Positions 51,026 through 62,506 of a DNA stretch of 64,000 nucleotides are shown in pieces. Where the stretch lies: the NCBI GenBank assembly GCA_003864495.1, contig PEDN01001362.1, forward strand, positions 433,471 to 497,470, in the 5' to 3' direction. Source of the stretch: Nemopilema nomurai. Lineage: Eukaryota; Cnidaria; Scyphozoa; Rhizostomeae; Rhizostomatidae. The notes beneath the pieces were generated by a model. That model searched no databases. It had not been told where the DNA came from and saw only the letters and a list, made by a program, of their open reading frames with translations. The position numbers and the translations under genes are program-made. Position 1 is the stretch's first letter. Every line of letters begins with the position of its first letter.

Positions 51026-54000
51026 ATGTACCGATTGGTTTCTACAGTTGCGTTGATTGTGGTAGTATTACCAGGTGCTTCCCCAAACAGTCATTTTGTC
51101 ATTGATGACGGGGAAGAAAGCGGAAGCGAGGAGCATTTTTCTGTCACTAAAAGTCACTTTTTCTGCGACCGAGATCCAAAATGCACACACGTTGTGTATA
51201 ACAAGGAATCAAAAGTGTTTACGCTCAGAAAACAGGATGACATCATAAGTGGGGCGCCTAACAACAATGAGATAGTTTGGCGAAAAGGTGACTGCTTTTT
51301 ACTATATATCTGCAAACTCTGTTCAGCGTTCACATTGCTATACTCAGCAAGAGTAAAAAAGCCATGCCAGAAACTGCGAGGATATTCCTAATTTAAAAAC
51401 GCCAGAACTGTCATGTCGATTTGACTTATCGAATTTTAGAACTCGAATTATCGAGCTCGAATTATCAATTCGAATGTGACAATTATCAATTAGAAAATTT
51501 GGCATCAAGACATATGCAAAACCTTTTGAAAAAATTAAGCCTTCCTGTACTCAACTCGCGAATGAAGATATCATATCGATATTGCTGTTGTTTGACAGTT
51601 ATGTTTATACTCTCGAATATAAATACCAGTCATAGTTTGTATCAGAATATTATAGCTTAACTCACATCTGTCAGAGAAAAGCTAGCTCGTTTTTGCTGAG
51701 TCCATAAGAAGTAATGGATGCTCTTCCAGGATTTTGCGGAAGGTACAATATCACCTTACTCTTTCCTCTATGAAAACGCTCCAAAAGCACATTATCACAA
51801 CCCCATTGAGTTATTAAAAGCTTAAATACACGATAAGACCTTTTCTTACATAATTGAGTTTAGGACCCCATTCACACGGGAGCGCAATCGTTCCGTTCTT
51901 CTCCGTTCCGAAAAGTATAACACTCAGGGGTTGCGTCTACACGGGAACGCTACAAATGACATCTTTCCATTCCAAAAAGTGGGACGATAAAATTATTGAT
52001 ACGAAAAGTGAAACGGTACGCAATATTTCCGTTCCGTTCCCGTGTGAACGCGCAGAACTGGTCCGAAAATTGGAACGCTAAGAGTTTGGTCTTTGGCGCA
52101 TGCGTTTGTGTTGTTGTTGTTGAAGGAAGCCACCGTCACTCTTTCTCTTTGCCTTCTTGTGCGCTGCTTGTATTTTCTTTAGTTTGGCAGCGACTCTTTC
52201 CATTGTCATTTCCTCCCTCGTGTGTGGATATTCATCTAAAGAATTCATTGGATATTCGTATCTCGTCTAGCGGCAATTTGTTCCACTGCGTTATCGTGTG
52301 AACAGTATACTCTTATGTTCCAGAAACTGGAAATAAGATTGAACGGAACGATTGCGTTTCCGATCGCGGGCCTAGATGAGCTCTCAGACTATGACACTTC
52401 ATGTTTACTTCGCAATCAAATAGGCAAGCAACGGTCTACTATCAAGTTACTAAATGTAGGTTAGAGGGTAAAGTCTATTTTTCAAAAATTTTGCATATCA
52501 TTTTCCATTTATAACACCTCCTAATTATGTATTTCACCCCCCCCCCCCCTTGTTTTAGTTAAGAAAGTTCTGAAAATCTAATCATTTCATCTTATTATAG
52601 TTCAATCTAAAGGCATCCCCTCATATTAGGGCTTTCTAAAATAAAGCCAACCCCCTCCTTATTAGACCCCCAACAATTTAGAACAAGAAAGTAGGCAACT
52701 TGAACAATATAAAGTAAAAAGCAAGAGGCATTCACATATCTAGCAAATATATCTCTAAGAATTATTCAAGCATCATCAAAGTTCTCGTTTTTCAACCTGT
52801 TCTCTTCTTGCAGTGAGACGAGCATTTAAATCATGTGAAGAAGCCTTGTCAGGGCAGAGCGAAGAGGGTGAATATTGGATTCAACACGAGAATATGAGCA
52901 CGCCTCTCAAAATCAGATGCAAGAGAGAGGGTGGAATTGCGTACGCCCTTTTTAATCACGACAGCGAGGCAAGAATCCTCTCAACTGGATACGAGACCAA
53001 GGGTACATACAAGTAAGTGCTGTTTACTGTTGATTCAAAAAAGCTTCAGGCAACAGGGAGAGAAGATATAAAGAACGTGCAAATTAGAATTAATGTGATG
53101 ATTAACATCTACAGTAGAGTGAAAATAGGGCAGCTTCACCGTCCAATAACAAGCTATCAATAACTGCCAATATGATGTTCATTAAGTGAGGTGCATTAAA
53201 CATAATTTCTTTAACCAACAACAAGTTGCATCTAGGATGAGATCTTATGGCTATCTTGTTCCATGTATTCTCATAGATATGAGTCAAAGAAAAACGCTCT
53301 TGGTTATGACCTCTAATCAATTCTGCCATCTTCTCAAACGTTAACAGCATGATTATTTGATCATATTAATAATGCTAAGACACTTGCACAGCTTACAGTC
53401 ATCATAACGCACGTATGATCTGCAGTTGCCAGTTCCTTTCTTGAAATGTCTATTAATTTTGACATCAAGACATGACATCAAGTATACAATGGCATTAGAT
53501 GACATCAAATCCTTCGTCGATACTTCAACTGCTTGCAAACAGCACACAAAAATCGACTGCTACCATATGAGGATCACTCATTTCGGATTTTTAGTGGACA
53601 GAAACGGAGCTAATATGACATACATTGGAGGCGGTCAGCCAAATGGCCATGGTTCGTGAAATTCATTTTCATCAATAACTCTTATCTTAATTAAAAGCGA
53701 AAAACTTAATCACAGTTGAGACAATATGGCAAAGCTGCCACACGACGAAAATTTCTCAATATAGCATTTTTGACCGTGCTAAATAGCTACTGTTTGGCAA
53801 TGTGACAGGTGGAAAGAAATATTAGCTCTGTTCAAACGACAACCAAACTGTTATAAAGCCACACATAAGCAATATAAGGACTTAAGATCCAGATATCAAT
53901 TAGGCCAATAAGTAGCGCACAAGAGAGGCTCTTGAAGGAATCCTTCTCAGTTATGTATAGGCCTGTTTACATAAGTCTAGGTTAGCATAAAGTAACAAGT

Positions 54001-55139
54001 GATTATTTATTCCTTATTTAACACAATTTCGACTTCATGTTTTCATGTCTTTATTAGGCCAGGAGATAGCATGCAAGAGAGGCTTCTCCTCTGATATATC
54101 TTCCGGCAAACGTTAAACAACCTTTAAGGGGTCAGTCGTGTATGGGTTTATTTGCATTAAGCTGGATCAGAAAATAGCTACTTATTCTACATTTACTTCA
54201 TGCTTACTTTCCACTTCCAATTATATTGCTTCAAGAACAATATTCTCGCCTAAAAGTTTTTTTGGGTAGTTTAAGCTTCTCTGATTTTAAATATAGAAGC
54301 ATCTTGACATCGAATGGAGAATTTATACATTTATTTTGGCCAAAAAATATGTTCCTCTAAGATCCGAGGATACACTTCAAAATACGACATACACTAAGGG
54401 GACAAAAGTATGGAAACGATTGGCCTAGGCAGCATTGATGCGCGGCTGCAATCTTTTGAGGGAGCAGAACAAAAGAAACGAAGATTGGCGTTCTACAAGG
54501 ATCAGATGTCAATTATTCTAGAGCCAATCATTAGGGCATAAATTAAATTTTTTAACATAGTTTGAAAATTATTTCGAACCAAATTCGTTACTTTTTCAGT
54601 ATTTTTGGAAAGAGCCGGAAGCTTCCCTAATGGCGCACATTCTTCGTGGCAGTGAATCATACAATTTTCTGATGTAATCTTGTGGAATGGCGTGCCAGTT
54701 TTAGAATAATTTATTGATTAATTGATTCCTTGATGTTGGAGGATCATGTCTAATGATTTTTTCATGAATTTCCATATGTTTTCGATAATATTAATGTCCG
54801 CACTTTGGGAGGGCAAAGGCAACAACATCACTTTTCTCTTCTGGAAATATAAGTTCCTCTGGATAAAAGTTCCTCTAAGACCGAGGATACGCTTCAAATT
54901 AGACATACAAGAAGAGTAATGACATTCTTCCGACAGGTTGCAAATGTTCGTTAACAAACTCCTGCGCATGGAGCAGCTACCCGTGTAACTGCGATATAAA
55001 CGACCATGTGTGGCGGTTCGACGAAGGTTACGTCACAGACAAAGCGAGGCTGCCACTCATCCAAGTGAGGCTTGGTGATACGGGTCATACAGGTGAGAAA
55101 GGTGCTCATACAATTGGGCAACTCTTGTGTGAGGGATAA
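51026..55139 (+). CDS. Secreted protein with CNTNAP-type fibrinogen-like domain, gene E1
   Basis: Four exons: 51026-51287, 52814-53012, 53470-53651 and 54937-55139, with intron phases 1, 2, 1; 281 residues. Residues 1-20 form a signal peptide (LVSTVALIVVVLPGASP). Exon 1 then encodes a short module with CDRDPKCTHVVYNKESK, faintly like part of a PAN/apple fold, ending NEIVWRK. Exons 2-4 encode a domain like the fibrinogen-like segment of contactin-associated proteins: SCEEAL, PLKIRC, FNHDSEARIL and GYET (exon 2); IKSFVDTSTACKQ and IDCYHM (exon 3); GCKCSLTNSC, CNCDINDHVWRFDEGY and LGDTG (exon 4). There is no membrane span, so it is probably an extracellular adhesion or recognition-like protein. 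The exon 3 donor GTTCGT is weak but the phase fits. Gene E2, 3.5 kb downstream, is a tandem paralogue. Intron 1 holds an inverted-repeat element and intron 3 a Tc1 relic. Confidence 0.85.
51861..52374. mobile_element. Inverted-repeat element (MITE-like) in intron 1 of E1
   Basis: The left end carries TAGGACCCC and then CGCAATCGTTCCGTTC. The right end, reverse complemented, carries TAGGCCCGCG and then CGCAATCGTTCCGTTC, a perfect 16-bp match. Inside are more inverted words such as CGTTCCGTTCCCGTGTGAAC. The flanks contain TGAG on both sides, two bases outside the TAGG termini, which may be a 4-bp target duplication. Confidence 0.6.
54351..54909. repeat. About 40-bp direct repeats flanking the Tc1 relic
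   Basis: 54351-54391 and 54869-54909 share the words TTCCTCTAAGA, CCGAGGATAC, CTTCAAA and GACATAC with a few differences. The second copy ends about 28 bp before exon 4 of E1. Tc1 insertion alone duplicates only TA, so another process made these repeats. Confidence 0.65.
54392..54855 (-). mobile_element. Tc1/mariner-like transposon relic in intron 3 of E1
   Basis: The minus strand encodes a transposase C-terminal fragment with LPLPSQSADINIIENIWKF, matching the P-W-P-S-Q-S-P-D-L-N-P-I-E-N-L-W signature of Tc1-like enzymes, including the region of the last catalytic acidic residue. One end has a Tc1-like terminal repeat, CACTAAGGGGACAAAAGTAT at 54392 preceded by TA. The other end is truncated, so this is a dead copy. 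Confidence 0.75.
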
Positions 55140-55169
55140 CTAACTATTGCTTGCGATTGGCAGAATTGA

Positions 55170-55296
55170 CTGTAATATAGAGACGAGGTGCCTGTAATAT
55201 AGAGACGAGGTGCCTGTAATATAGATACGAGATAACTGTAATATAGAGACGAGGTGCCTGTAATATTGAGACAAGATGACTGTAATGTAGAGACGA
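55170..55296. repeat. 22-bp minisatellite just downstream of E1
   Basis: Nearly six units of CTGTAATATAGAGACGAGGTGC with substitutions, starting 31 bp after the E1 stop codon and probably within its 3' UTR. Confidence 0.9.
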
Positions 55297-55699
55297 TAGA
55301 TCAATGAATTTTGCTCAAAGTGGCCTTATGTCATTTAGTTATGGAACATGCACTTTATGGAGTAGATTATACGCCCTAGCAAGCTATATTAAGATCGTGT
55401 ACCATAAAAGCACTTGATTAACTTTGGTATAATCCCCATCACCTTTCAGTGAGTTGGCTGCCTCTATAGCAAGTAAACAAAGCGCAAAACAACGGAATTT
55501 ATTGAATTGCTACCAGCAATTGCTACCAGCAATGTTTGCCTCGGTTAGCAAGATAGTTATTGGTAATTTGCCGCGGACATGCGACTTGCTTGTGGCAATT
55601 TACAGCATCCGTATCAAAGCGGAGATTTCTTGGAATTCGTTTTATGATAACTCCTCAATAACATCAGATTTATTTTGCCACATTTCCATGTTTAGTTTT

Positions 55700-55925
55700 C
55701 GTTCTGCTTAGCTTCCGAGGATGGGTTTCAGGACACTGAGAAGCTTTATGCTTATCGTGTCTTGCTCCTTCCTCTCGATGTGACAACACCTCGTGATTCC
55801 TTTTGCCTGGAATTAAAGGGAGCTGGCGACTCTCCTCACTCTGTGAGAAAATTTGGTCATGGCAAGGACTCGAACCATGGACCCTTGAGTCAGTAGTCAG
55901 CGCCTCTAACAACTCAGCACCAAAC
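55700..55925 (-). mobile_element. tRNA-derived SINE
   Basis: On the minus strand the 5' part resembles a tRNA. There is an A-box-like segment around GGTGCTGAGTTGTTAGAGGC, and a perfect B box GGTTCGAGTCC at 55866-55876 (RNA polymerase III internal promoter). A non-tRNA body follows, containing GCTTCTCAGTGTCCT and TCGGAAGC near 55710-55740. The tRNA part does not fold as a full canonical tRNA, so a SINE is preferred over a tRNA gene. A tail fragment of the same family is at 9383-9432. Confidence 0.7.
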
Positions 55926-56474
55926 TTTCATTGTGGCAGCCAGCGCACTTTTGTTGAAGAAGATTTCTTTTAAGTAAACAATGTAATAGTTAAAGTCTTT
56001 ATTCGATAAGCTGCAGAATTCAGCGCAATAAACTTGTACCATTGACAATAATTACAACCTTGGAGAGAATTTCGGCTTTTAATCTACTCTTTCTTGATAA
56101 CGCTACCAGCACAAATCAAGAAAAAGCAAGTCAATGTTCTGCCCCAAACCTATGAAACATATTTTTCAGGGCTTTGCAGAAACCGACTTACTTGTAATGA
56201 GCAATCGTCGTATCTGCCGAAGCTGTGATGCCTCTTTTTAGCCCTAAAAAGTAAAAGTGCTTCAGTTAATCTGAGATGAATCTGTCGAGTATGAAGTAGA
56301 AATGAGATTTTGAGCTTAATCTACATGACAAGGACATTAAGAATCTCCTGTGGACACACCCCTGAGCTTGTAGAAACGAGTTATGATGGGTTTCTACCGA
56401 CTGCGTTGCTCAACCTCTATGGACGATCCGTGCCAAAGTTGTCTTATTTAACGTGCAGAGAACACGGAGCCAGG

Positions 56475-56475
<1 letters not shown>

Positions 56476-56504
<29 letters not shown>
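56476..56504. repeat. (GA)n microsatellite
   Basis: Uninterrupted GA dinucleotides over nearly 30 bp. Confidence 0.95.
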
Positions 56505-56505
<1 letters not shown>

Positions 56506-56554
56506 GCATTGTCTGTTGTTTTCTGTAGCTCTGTTCCTGACTGACTCTGGCTTA

Positions 56555-56620
56555 CTTTACAATTATATTTATATTTATATTATATTATGTTTTTAGATAT
56601 TTATATATCTAAAAATAAAT
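56555..56620. repeat. TATATTTA-type AT-rich repeat
   Basis: Repeats of TTATAT and ATATTT including a palindromic core, AGATATTTATATATCT. Confidence 0.7.
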
Positions 56621-57066
56621 TTGCTGACGAGGGATGAGAGAGGATGATGAAATGGTGATGTAATGCGGATGGAAAAATCTAGGCTGGGGAGCGAGAAAAG
56701 ATGTGTCAGCATGACATGGTGTGACAATGGAAAGTAGACAAAGGAGTCACTACAAGCTCATAAATTCAATTTCTCTCCAACTCTGATTACCTTGCATTCT
56801 TAACAGGCCTCTACCCAACCATTTTGACAACAGCTGTCCCTTGCAGTTAAATAAGAAAACTCGACTTAGCAATCGATAATAACATTTATATCAAAATTAT
56901 CGGTTTATATCCTGATTGCGTAGAAAGATAGAGGATAGATAGATGGAAGGAGGGTGCAGTTGGCAAAATTAGATAGAACCTAGGGATTATGTCAAGTAAC
57001 ACGGAAAGTCACACCCACAGAAACCGGTATCCCGTCCTAAATGTTCGGGCTTTTTGATAGCGATCG

Positions 57067-57235
57067 CGATGATTATCAACATCATTACTACTATAATAAT
57101 GATAATCATGATTATGATTATGGTGATGATGATCATGATTATTGGGATGATAATGATAATGATAGAGAATAACGATGATGATGCTGATGATGCTGATAAT
57201 GACGATCAATATAATGATGATTATGATGATGAACA
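57067..57235. repeat. (GAT/ATG)n degenerate microsatellite
   Basis: GAT, GATT and GATAAT units over about 170 bp give spurious reading frames on both strands (Ile/Met-rich on plus, His-rich on minus). Confidence 0.9.
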
Positions 57236-57340
57236 GTCTTTAAGCAATTTGTGCTTTGTTGATATGGTGGCAATCATAGTGAGTAAAGAGACTAAAATGT
57301 CTTACTCATACCTGATAACATAAAACAATTGTTAAATGCT

Positions 57341-57393
57341 CAATAATCGAATCAATAATCGATAATCGAATCGATAATGAATCAATAATCGAG
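57341..57393. repeat. AATCGATAATCGAATC short repeat
   Basis: Four to five units of CAATAATCGA and GATAATCGAATC in tandem. Confidence 0.85.
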
Positions 57394-58691
57394 AAAATGA
57401 CGTTTTAGCGGAAGCCGTAATCTTTAGCATGATGAGTTTTAGACTTCCACTGTAACTTTAAAAAACCTCTAGACTACTTCCTGTTTACTCATAACGATAT
57501 CTCAACGCGAGAAATGATAGAGTTTCTCGCCTGTGCCTCAGGAGTGTATTCCAGAAAACAAGAATTCTCTTAAGACGATTCATCAAACGCATATCTGTCG
57601 CGGTTTTGCAGAACTTTAGAAACCTATATTCTACTGAGACTCTAGCAGAAATGTTTGTAATAGGCTGTTTACGAGTACATAAAGCAGCTTCCCAGAAAAT
57701 GACTTTATTTCATACGGAGCAAGTAAACAGACAAGTAAAACAAATAAACGTGCATGTGACTTAATAAAACCAAACCAGCAAACTCATCTCCTCGGAATGA
57801 CCACATTATTCTAGATAATTGTGCATTTCATAACGTCATCAGTTTAATATTTGACGTCGAAGCCCTTCAAATTGTAAACGCAACAGGTGCGTTGCCACAC
57901 CCTTCTTTTCTCCGGAAATTGGTTGCCTTAGGTATTAAACAACAGTTTGTCTTTCCTGATTAAATATTTGGACGATATCCCACTACCTCTGTACGAGAAG
58001 GTTTAAGGTAAAAATGAGTTAAGTCTAGCAACCAAACCAAGGGTTAAAAATCACGTGAACTAACTTGGATATTCGGTGATATCTGGGTAGGGCCTGTTAC
58101 AAATATGTTTTGAGGGTGAAAAATTTTATATGGTGTAGATGTGTATGGTGCAACCTTTATGGCTAAACATAAAATGTTGTAAATATCTGCGCTGACATCA
58201 TGTCAAAGGAAAATTTATTTGGTGAATGCCAACTTTGTTATGATAACTTTGATTTCCTTTGTATAGGTCATTTTACTTATGCTTCATAACAGATTTCATT
58301 CAGCGAATCTTTATCATCTTTATCAACATTATTATCATCATCGGAATCAACTTAAATCAATGTTGAAACAGAATCAAAGAAACTCCGATCACACTTAAGC
58401 TTTCTATTATTCTATTATTTGAAAGCAGCATAAACATGTTGCATCATAAGGAAAAAATTTAATTAAAAATAAATAAGAAGAACTGAAACGTACTCCTCTC
58501 TCAAACATATAGGTGGTTTGACTGCGTTTCTAGAAACTGATGACCGAGATTAATAAATAAAATGCAACGACTTTTGCAATAAATAAGCGTGGAAATAATT
58601 TCATGAAAACAAGATATTTGCTTGCATGAAAACCTGAAGAAACTGTTTCAAATCAGCTTTCACTGATTTATTGTTGCTTTAAAAGTCGGCA

Positions 58692-61600
58692 ATGCATCTA
58701 AACATTGGTTTAATCAGTTTGTTTCTGTGCCTCAAGATCAACGAGGTGACGTCAAGCAGCTTTTTCCTGTTGGAACGAGGAGATGACAACTGGCAGCATT
58801 TCAGCACTATGGAAAGCCACTTTACTTGTGATAGGGACAAAGATTGTACGCATGTGAAATACGACAAGGGAACGAAACAGTTTACACTCATAAAAGAAGG
58901 GAATCCTGTGAGTGATACAGCCAATGATGATGAAATAGTATGGCGAAAGGGTTAGCATTGTTTCGCTATTAATGAAGGCTTTTAATATGCAACTCAGTAC
59001 CCTTACACTTTAAGCATGCTTCCCTTCTTTTCAACCTAGAAGTTTTGCATTATTAGGCAGATAGGTCGTCTATTCACCAAGGTGATTTGGAGTCCATCTT
59101 CATTTCAATGGAAAATTTCATTTTTGTTGAGGTAAACCTCCAATCTCGCTGGTTTCAGAATAGATAGCCTAAGTGCAGAAATTAAATTCCAAAGAGACAA
59201 CGTTTTCATCCTTTTCCAAATCTCTTTGACGATAATCACTACCTCGTCGGTAGCGACGAGTGCTACTTCTAGTCGATCTACTTCTAATTCTGATTTATTT
59301 AACAAATTTGGTTTGATTTATTGAATTTATATGTTTTCCAAATTGCTCATTGGTTTTGAGTCATGTGGCTCTAATTTTAGCTACCAATCAACGATAATAC
59401 ACATTACTCATAAGTTTATTCTAACAGCGTAAATAAGCAGGCGTGGTATAATTACTTCCAATAACTTCGGATGAATCCGATCGATGCTAGGTTTGACGCA
59501 GTTGCTATACTAAATATAATGGGAAGAAAATTCCTATTTGACTAACAAAGAAACCCGACGGAATCAATGAACAGCAAAAATAAAAGTAAGCGTGGCAATG
59601 CAAATTGGTGGATTCCCAACAATTATTTCAAAAATAAGGTGCTAAGTAACGCAGATTGGCCAATTATAACCAATCACACGCTCTGCTTATCACCCTCTAG
59701 TGTTTTCGATCCGCAACTGGCTATTTATTCTGTCATCTTTTGGTTATTTTCCGACGTTTGCATACTCTGAGGAGTGTCGGACGAAAAAAGTACTTTAAGT
59801 ATGCAAAACGCTTTAAGTAGTTCCGCTTTTTCTAGCCATTTTAACAAGTTTTGTACCGCAAAGCACTTGTAAACAGAAATCTCTCCTACATCTAATTCTG
59901 AAAGTTGGCCATAATGTTACTTAAAATAAATTCTTTCCATTTGAATGTTTCTTCTTTCCAAAGTGAGGCAAACATTTGGATCATGTGAAGAGGCTTTGCC
60001 AAGTCAAGTTAAAGAGCGCGATTACTGGATACAGCAAAGGAATATGCTAAATCCACTCAGAGTCAGATGTAAAAGAGAGAGTGGCAAAGGCTACGCCATT
60101 TTCAGTCACAACAGCGAGGCCAATATAACTGTACAAGGCTACGAGGCGGCTGGCCTTTACAAGTGCGTATTTCAAATGTATCCACTTTTTGTAACCTCGC
60201 TTTAAGACTAGTTCATCCTTTACAGTGAGGCTATATTTCTTTGAAGTTTAAACAGTTCTGCATTCATCAAAAATCCATTATTCTTCACATCAACCAGACA
60301 ATTTTCAGTGTTTTTGAAAACTAGATGTGATCAACTGCAAGGCAATACCATAATATTTGCAGGAGACATCTATCATTTGTCACGTGTCTCTGAAGACAAA
60401 GCTCTTGATTCCACTCTTTATTTCTCAAGTATTCAGAAATAAACATTGCATTCTGGGATATTTTCGTCCTATGTGTTATAAGTCAATTCGAAATCAACAA
60501 AGGGTGCTAGAGGGTGGATTCTACAATTAAGCGGGTTATCTGTTGCCTTAATACAAATGTGTCCTTTAACATCAAACGTTTTTGATTTGGTGTCCTCAAG
60601 GGTTACATAAATTGCTTTAAAAATAGGTTTTTCAGCATCATAAAGGACTACATGATTTGCCGTAAAACAACCGTTATCGTTTCGTAGGCATGCCATACAG
60701 TACAACGACCCACTGCAAGACATTAAAAGTTTCGTCGATTCGTCCCTTGCTTGCAAACAGTTTCTGCGAATCGACTGCTTTCACATGAGGATCTCCAATT
60801 TTGCTTCCCTTTTGGACAGGAATATGGCGAAATTGCTCGATTTTGGAAGTGGAGTATCCAACGCTACAGGTGAGCGACATAATATCGAGAGAATCTTTAA
60901 ATCGACGGCTTATAATGCAGAATAAAAGTACATCAAAAGATCTTTCAACACAGAGTGACTTCATATTCGGGTTTTGCGAAGTGGCACGAAAAGAAGCATA
61001 TTAATATTTCACAAAGCCGGAAGGATCAGAAGCACAAACCGAGCAAATGCATATTGCGGCTGTAATGTTCTTAATCTAATGGTCAAGAATTCAACTTTAA
61101 CTCTTTAAAAATGCAGAGTCTCTTATAAAAGGGCTGCATATGAACAAGGCTATTTTAGAGCATTCTGATGGAGTCAATTCAACTCACAGAAAAATCGAGC
61201 ATGGTCTTTTCTCTCTTGCACCTAGTAATCTTCATATTTCAAATAAATCGCTCCGTAGCGTTTAAGGAATGACTTTACATGTCAATGGATTATTCTTTTT
61301 GCCTTTAAACATCCTTTCTCTCATTTTGCGAGTGTCTGAGAATCTTGTTGCATGGTAATTAGAATTGCTTCCTAGAGACTTAAACATAATTAAACAGTTT
61401 ACACAACTGACGACGCCTGAAACATATAATGATAAATCCACACGTAAACACTAAAACTTAAATAACTCACATTTAATGGCCTACATATATTTGTCTATTT
61501 CTCATTTTTGAAACTGCTACTTTCAGAAGAGAGAATTTCTCTACAGGTTGTAGCTGTGGAGTGACAAACACCTGCGCAGGAACTGGCATGAACTGCAATT

Positions 61601-61746
61601 GCGATGTTAATGATTCAGTTTGGCGGTTCGACCAGGGTTACATTACAGACAAAACGAGGCTGCCTCTTCTTGAGATCAGGTTGGGAGATACAGGTGAAAC
61701 ATATGAAAAAGGCCACTTCATTATCGGTAAACTCATGTGTGAATAA
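58692..61746 (+). CDS. Secreted protein with CNTNAP-type fibrinogen-like domain, gene E2
   Basis: Four exons: 58692-58950, 59964-60162, 60688-60869 and 61547-61746, with intron phases 1, 2, 1 exactly as in E1 and exon 2 and 3 lengths identical to E1 (199 and 182 bp); 279 residues. It starts with a signal peptide (about LISLFLCLKINEVTSS). A short N-terminal module with CDRDKDCTHVKYDKGTK and NDDEIVWRK follows. The fibrinogen-like domain has GSCEEAL, PLRVRC, FSHNSEANI and GYEAAG; then IKSFVDSSLACKQ and IDCFHM; then GCSCGVTNTC, MNCNCDVNDSVWRFDQGY and LGDTG near the C-terminus. There is no membrane span. Exon 3 is the most divergent from E1 (for example DFGSGVSN against YIGGGQPN), so ligand surfaces may differ. 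Like E1 it is probably an extracellular binding protein; its partner is unknown. Intron 1 and the 3' flank each contain a copy of repeat R1. Confidence 0.85.
59651..59838 (+). repeat. Dispersed repeat family R1, copy 2
   Basis: Lies in intron 1 of E2. It is strongly similar to the copy at 61912-62075 (shared CGCTCTGCTTATCACCCT or close variants, TTTTCGATCCGCA, TTCCGACGTTTGCATA, GAGGAGTGTC) and less so to 6759-6930. Confidence 0.7.
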
Positions 61747-61911
61747 CCGCACTTATTGGCGGAAGTAAATAGAAACAATTGCCAGATAGCTTTGTATATG
61801 GAGGCAATATAGTTGCCTCTAATATTGACACAACTTAAATTATATCAATTAGCACTATCTACAATAGGATTGCAATATTTGTGAACAAATTTAGATTCAA
61901 TAGAAAAATTA

Positions 61912-62075
61912 ATCACGTGCTCTGCTTATCACCCTGTAGTGTTTTCGATCCGCATCTGGCTATTTACTCGGTCAGTTTTTGGTTATCTTCCGACGTTTGC
62001 ATAATCTGAGGAGTGTCTTACGAAAAAATTTCTTTAAGTATGCGAAAACTAGTTCCGTTTTTTCTAGCCATTGAG
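61912..62075 (+). repeat. Dispersed repeat family R1, copy 3
   Basis: Starts about 165 bp after the E2 stop and matches the intron 1 copy closely over its length. Two close copies flanking the body of one gene suggest local spread or duplication. Confidence 0.7.
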
Positions 62076-62262
62076 AAAAATTAACTTGCATCTAGATCAT
62101 ATAGAGACAAAATATATCTACAAAATGACGCCTTACTTTAAGGTAATATAGATCTTCTTGTTTGAAAAAAATTGAAGTTATGAATACGTGCATGCGACAG
62201 TCTAGAAAGAATGCCAGTGCAATTCATACCAAAAGCTACATTCAAAGCACATAGCCAGAAAT

Positions 62263-62506
62263 ACCAACCCTCTCCCTACCAACCCCCCTCCCTACCAACC
62301 CCCTTTCCTACAACGCCCCTCCCTCCTTACCAACCCCCTCCCTCCTTACCAACCCATCCTCCTACCAACCATCCCTCCCTCCCTACAACCTCCCCTCCTC
62401 CCTACAACCCTCCCCTCCTCCCTACCAACCCTCCCCTCTCCTACACCTCCCTCCTCCTACCAACCCTCCCCTCCCTCCTAAAACCCACCCTCCCTCCTAC
62501 AACCTC
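62263..62506. repeat. C-rich minisatellite
   Basis: Tandem units around CCTCCCTACCAACC with variable length over about 240 bp. It gives a spurious Pro-rich frame. Confidence 0.95.

Larger units (their letters stand above)
55140..58691. other. Gene-free stretch between E1 and E2
   Basis: Holds a 22-bp minisatellite, a SINE, and AG, TATATT and GAT microsatellites. No supported exon. Confidence 0.55.

Noticed and set aside
55850..55925. Possible tRNA gene on the minus strand
   Set aside because: The B box is perfect but the acceptor and anticodon stems do not pair properly and a SINE body follows.
57009..57323. Ile/Met-rich and His-rich frames on opposite strands
   Set aside because: Both are translations of the GAT/ATG microsatellite.
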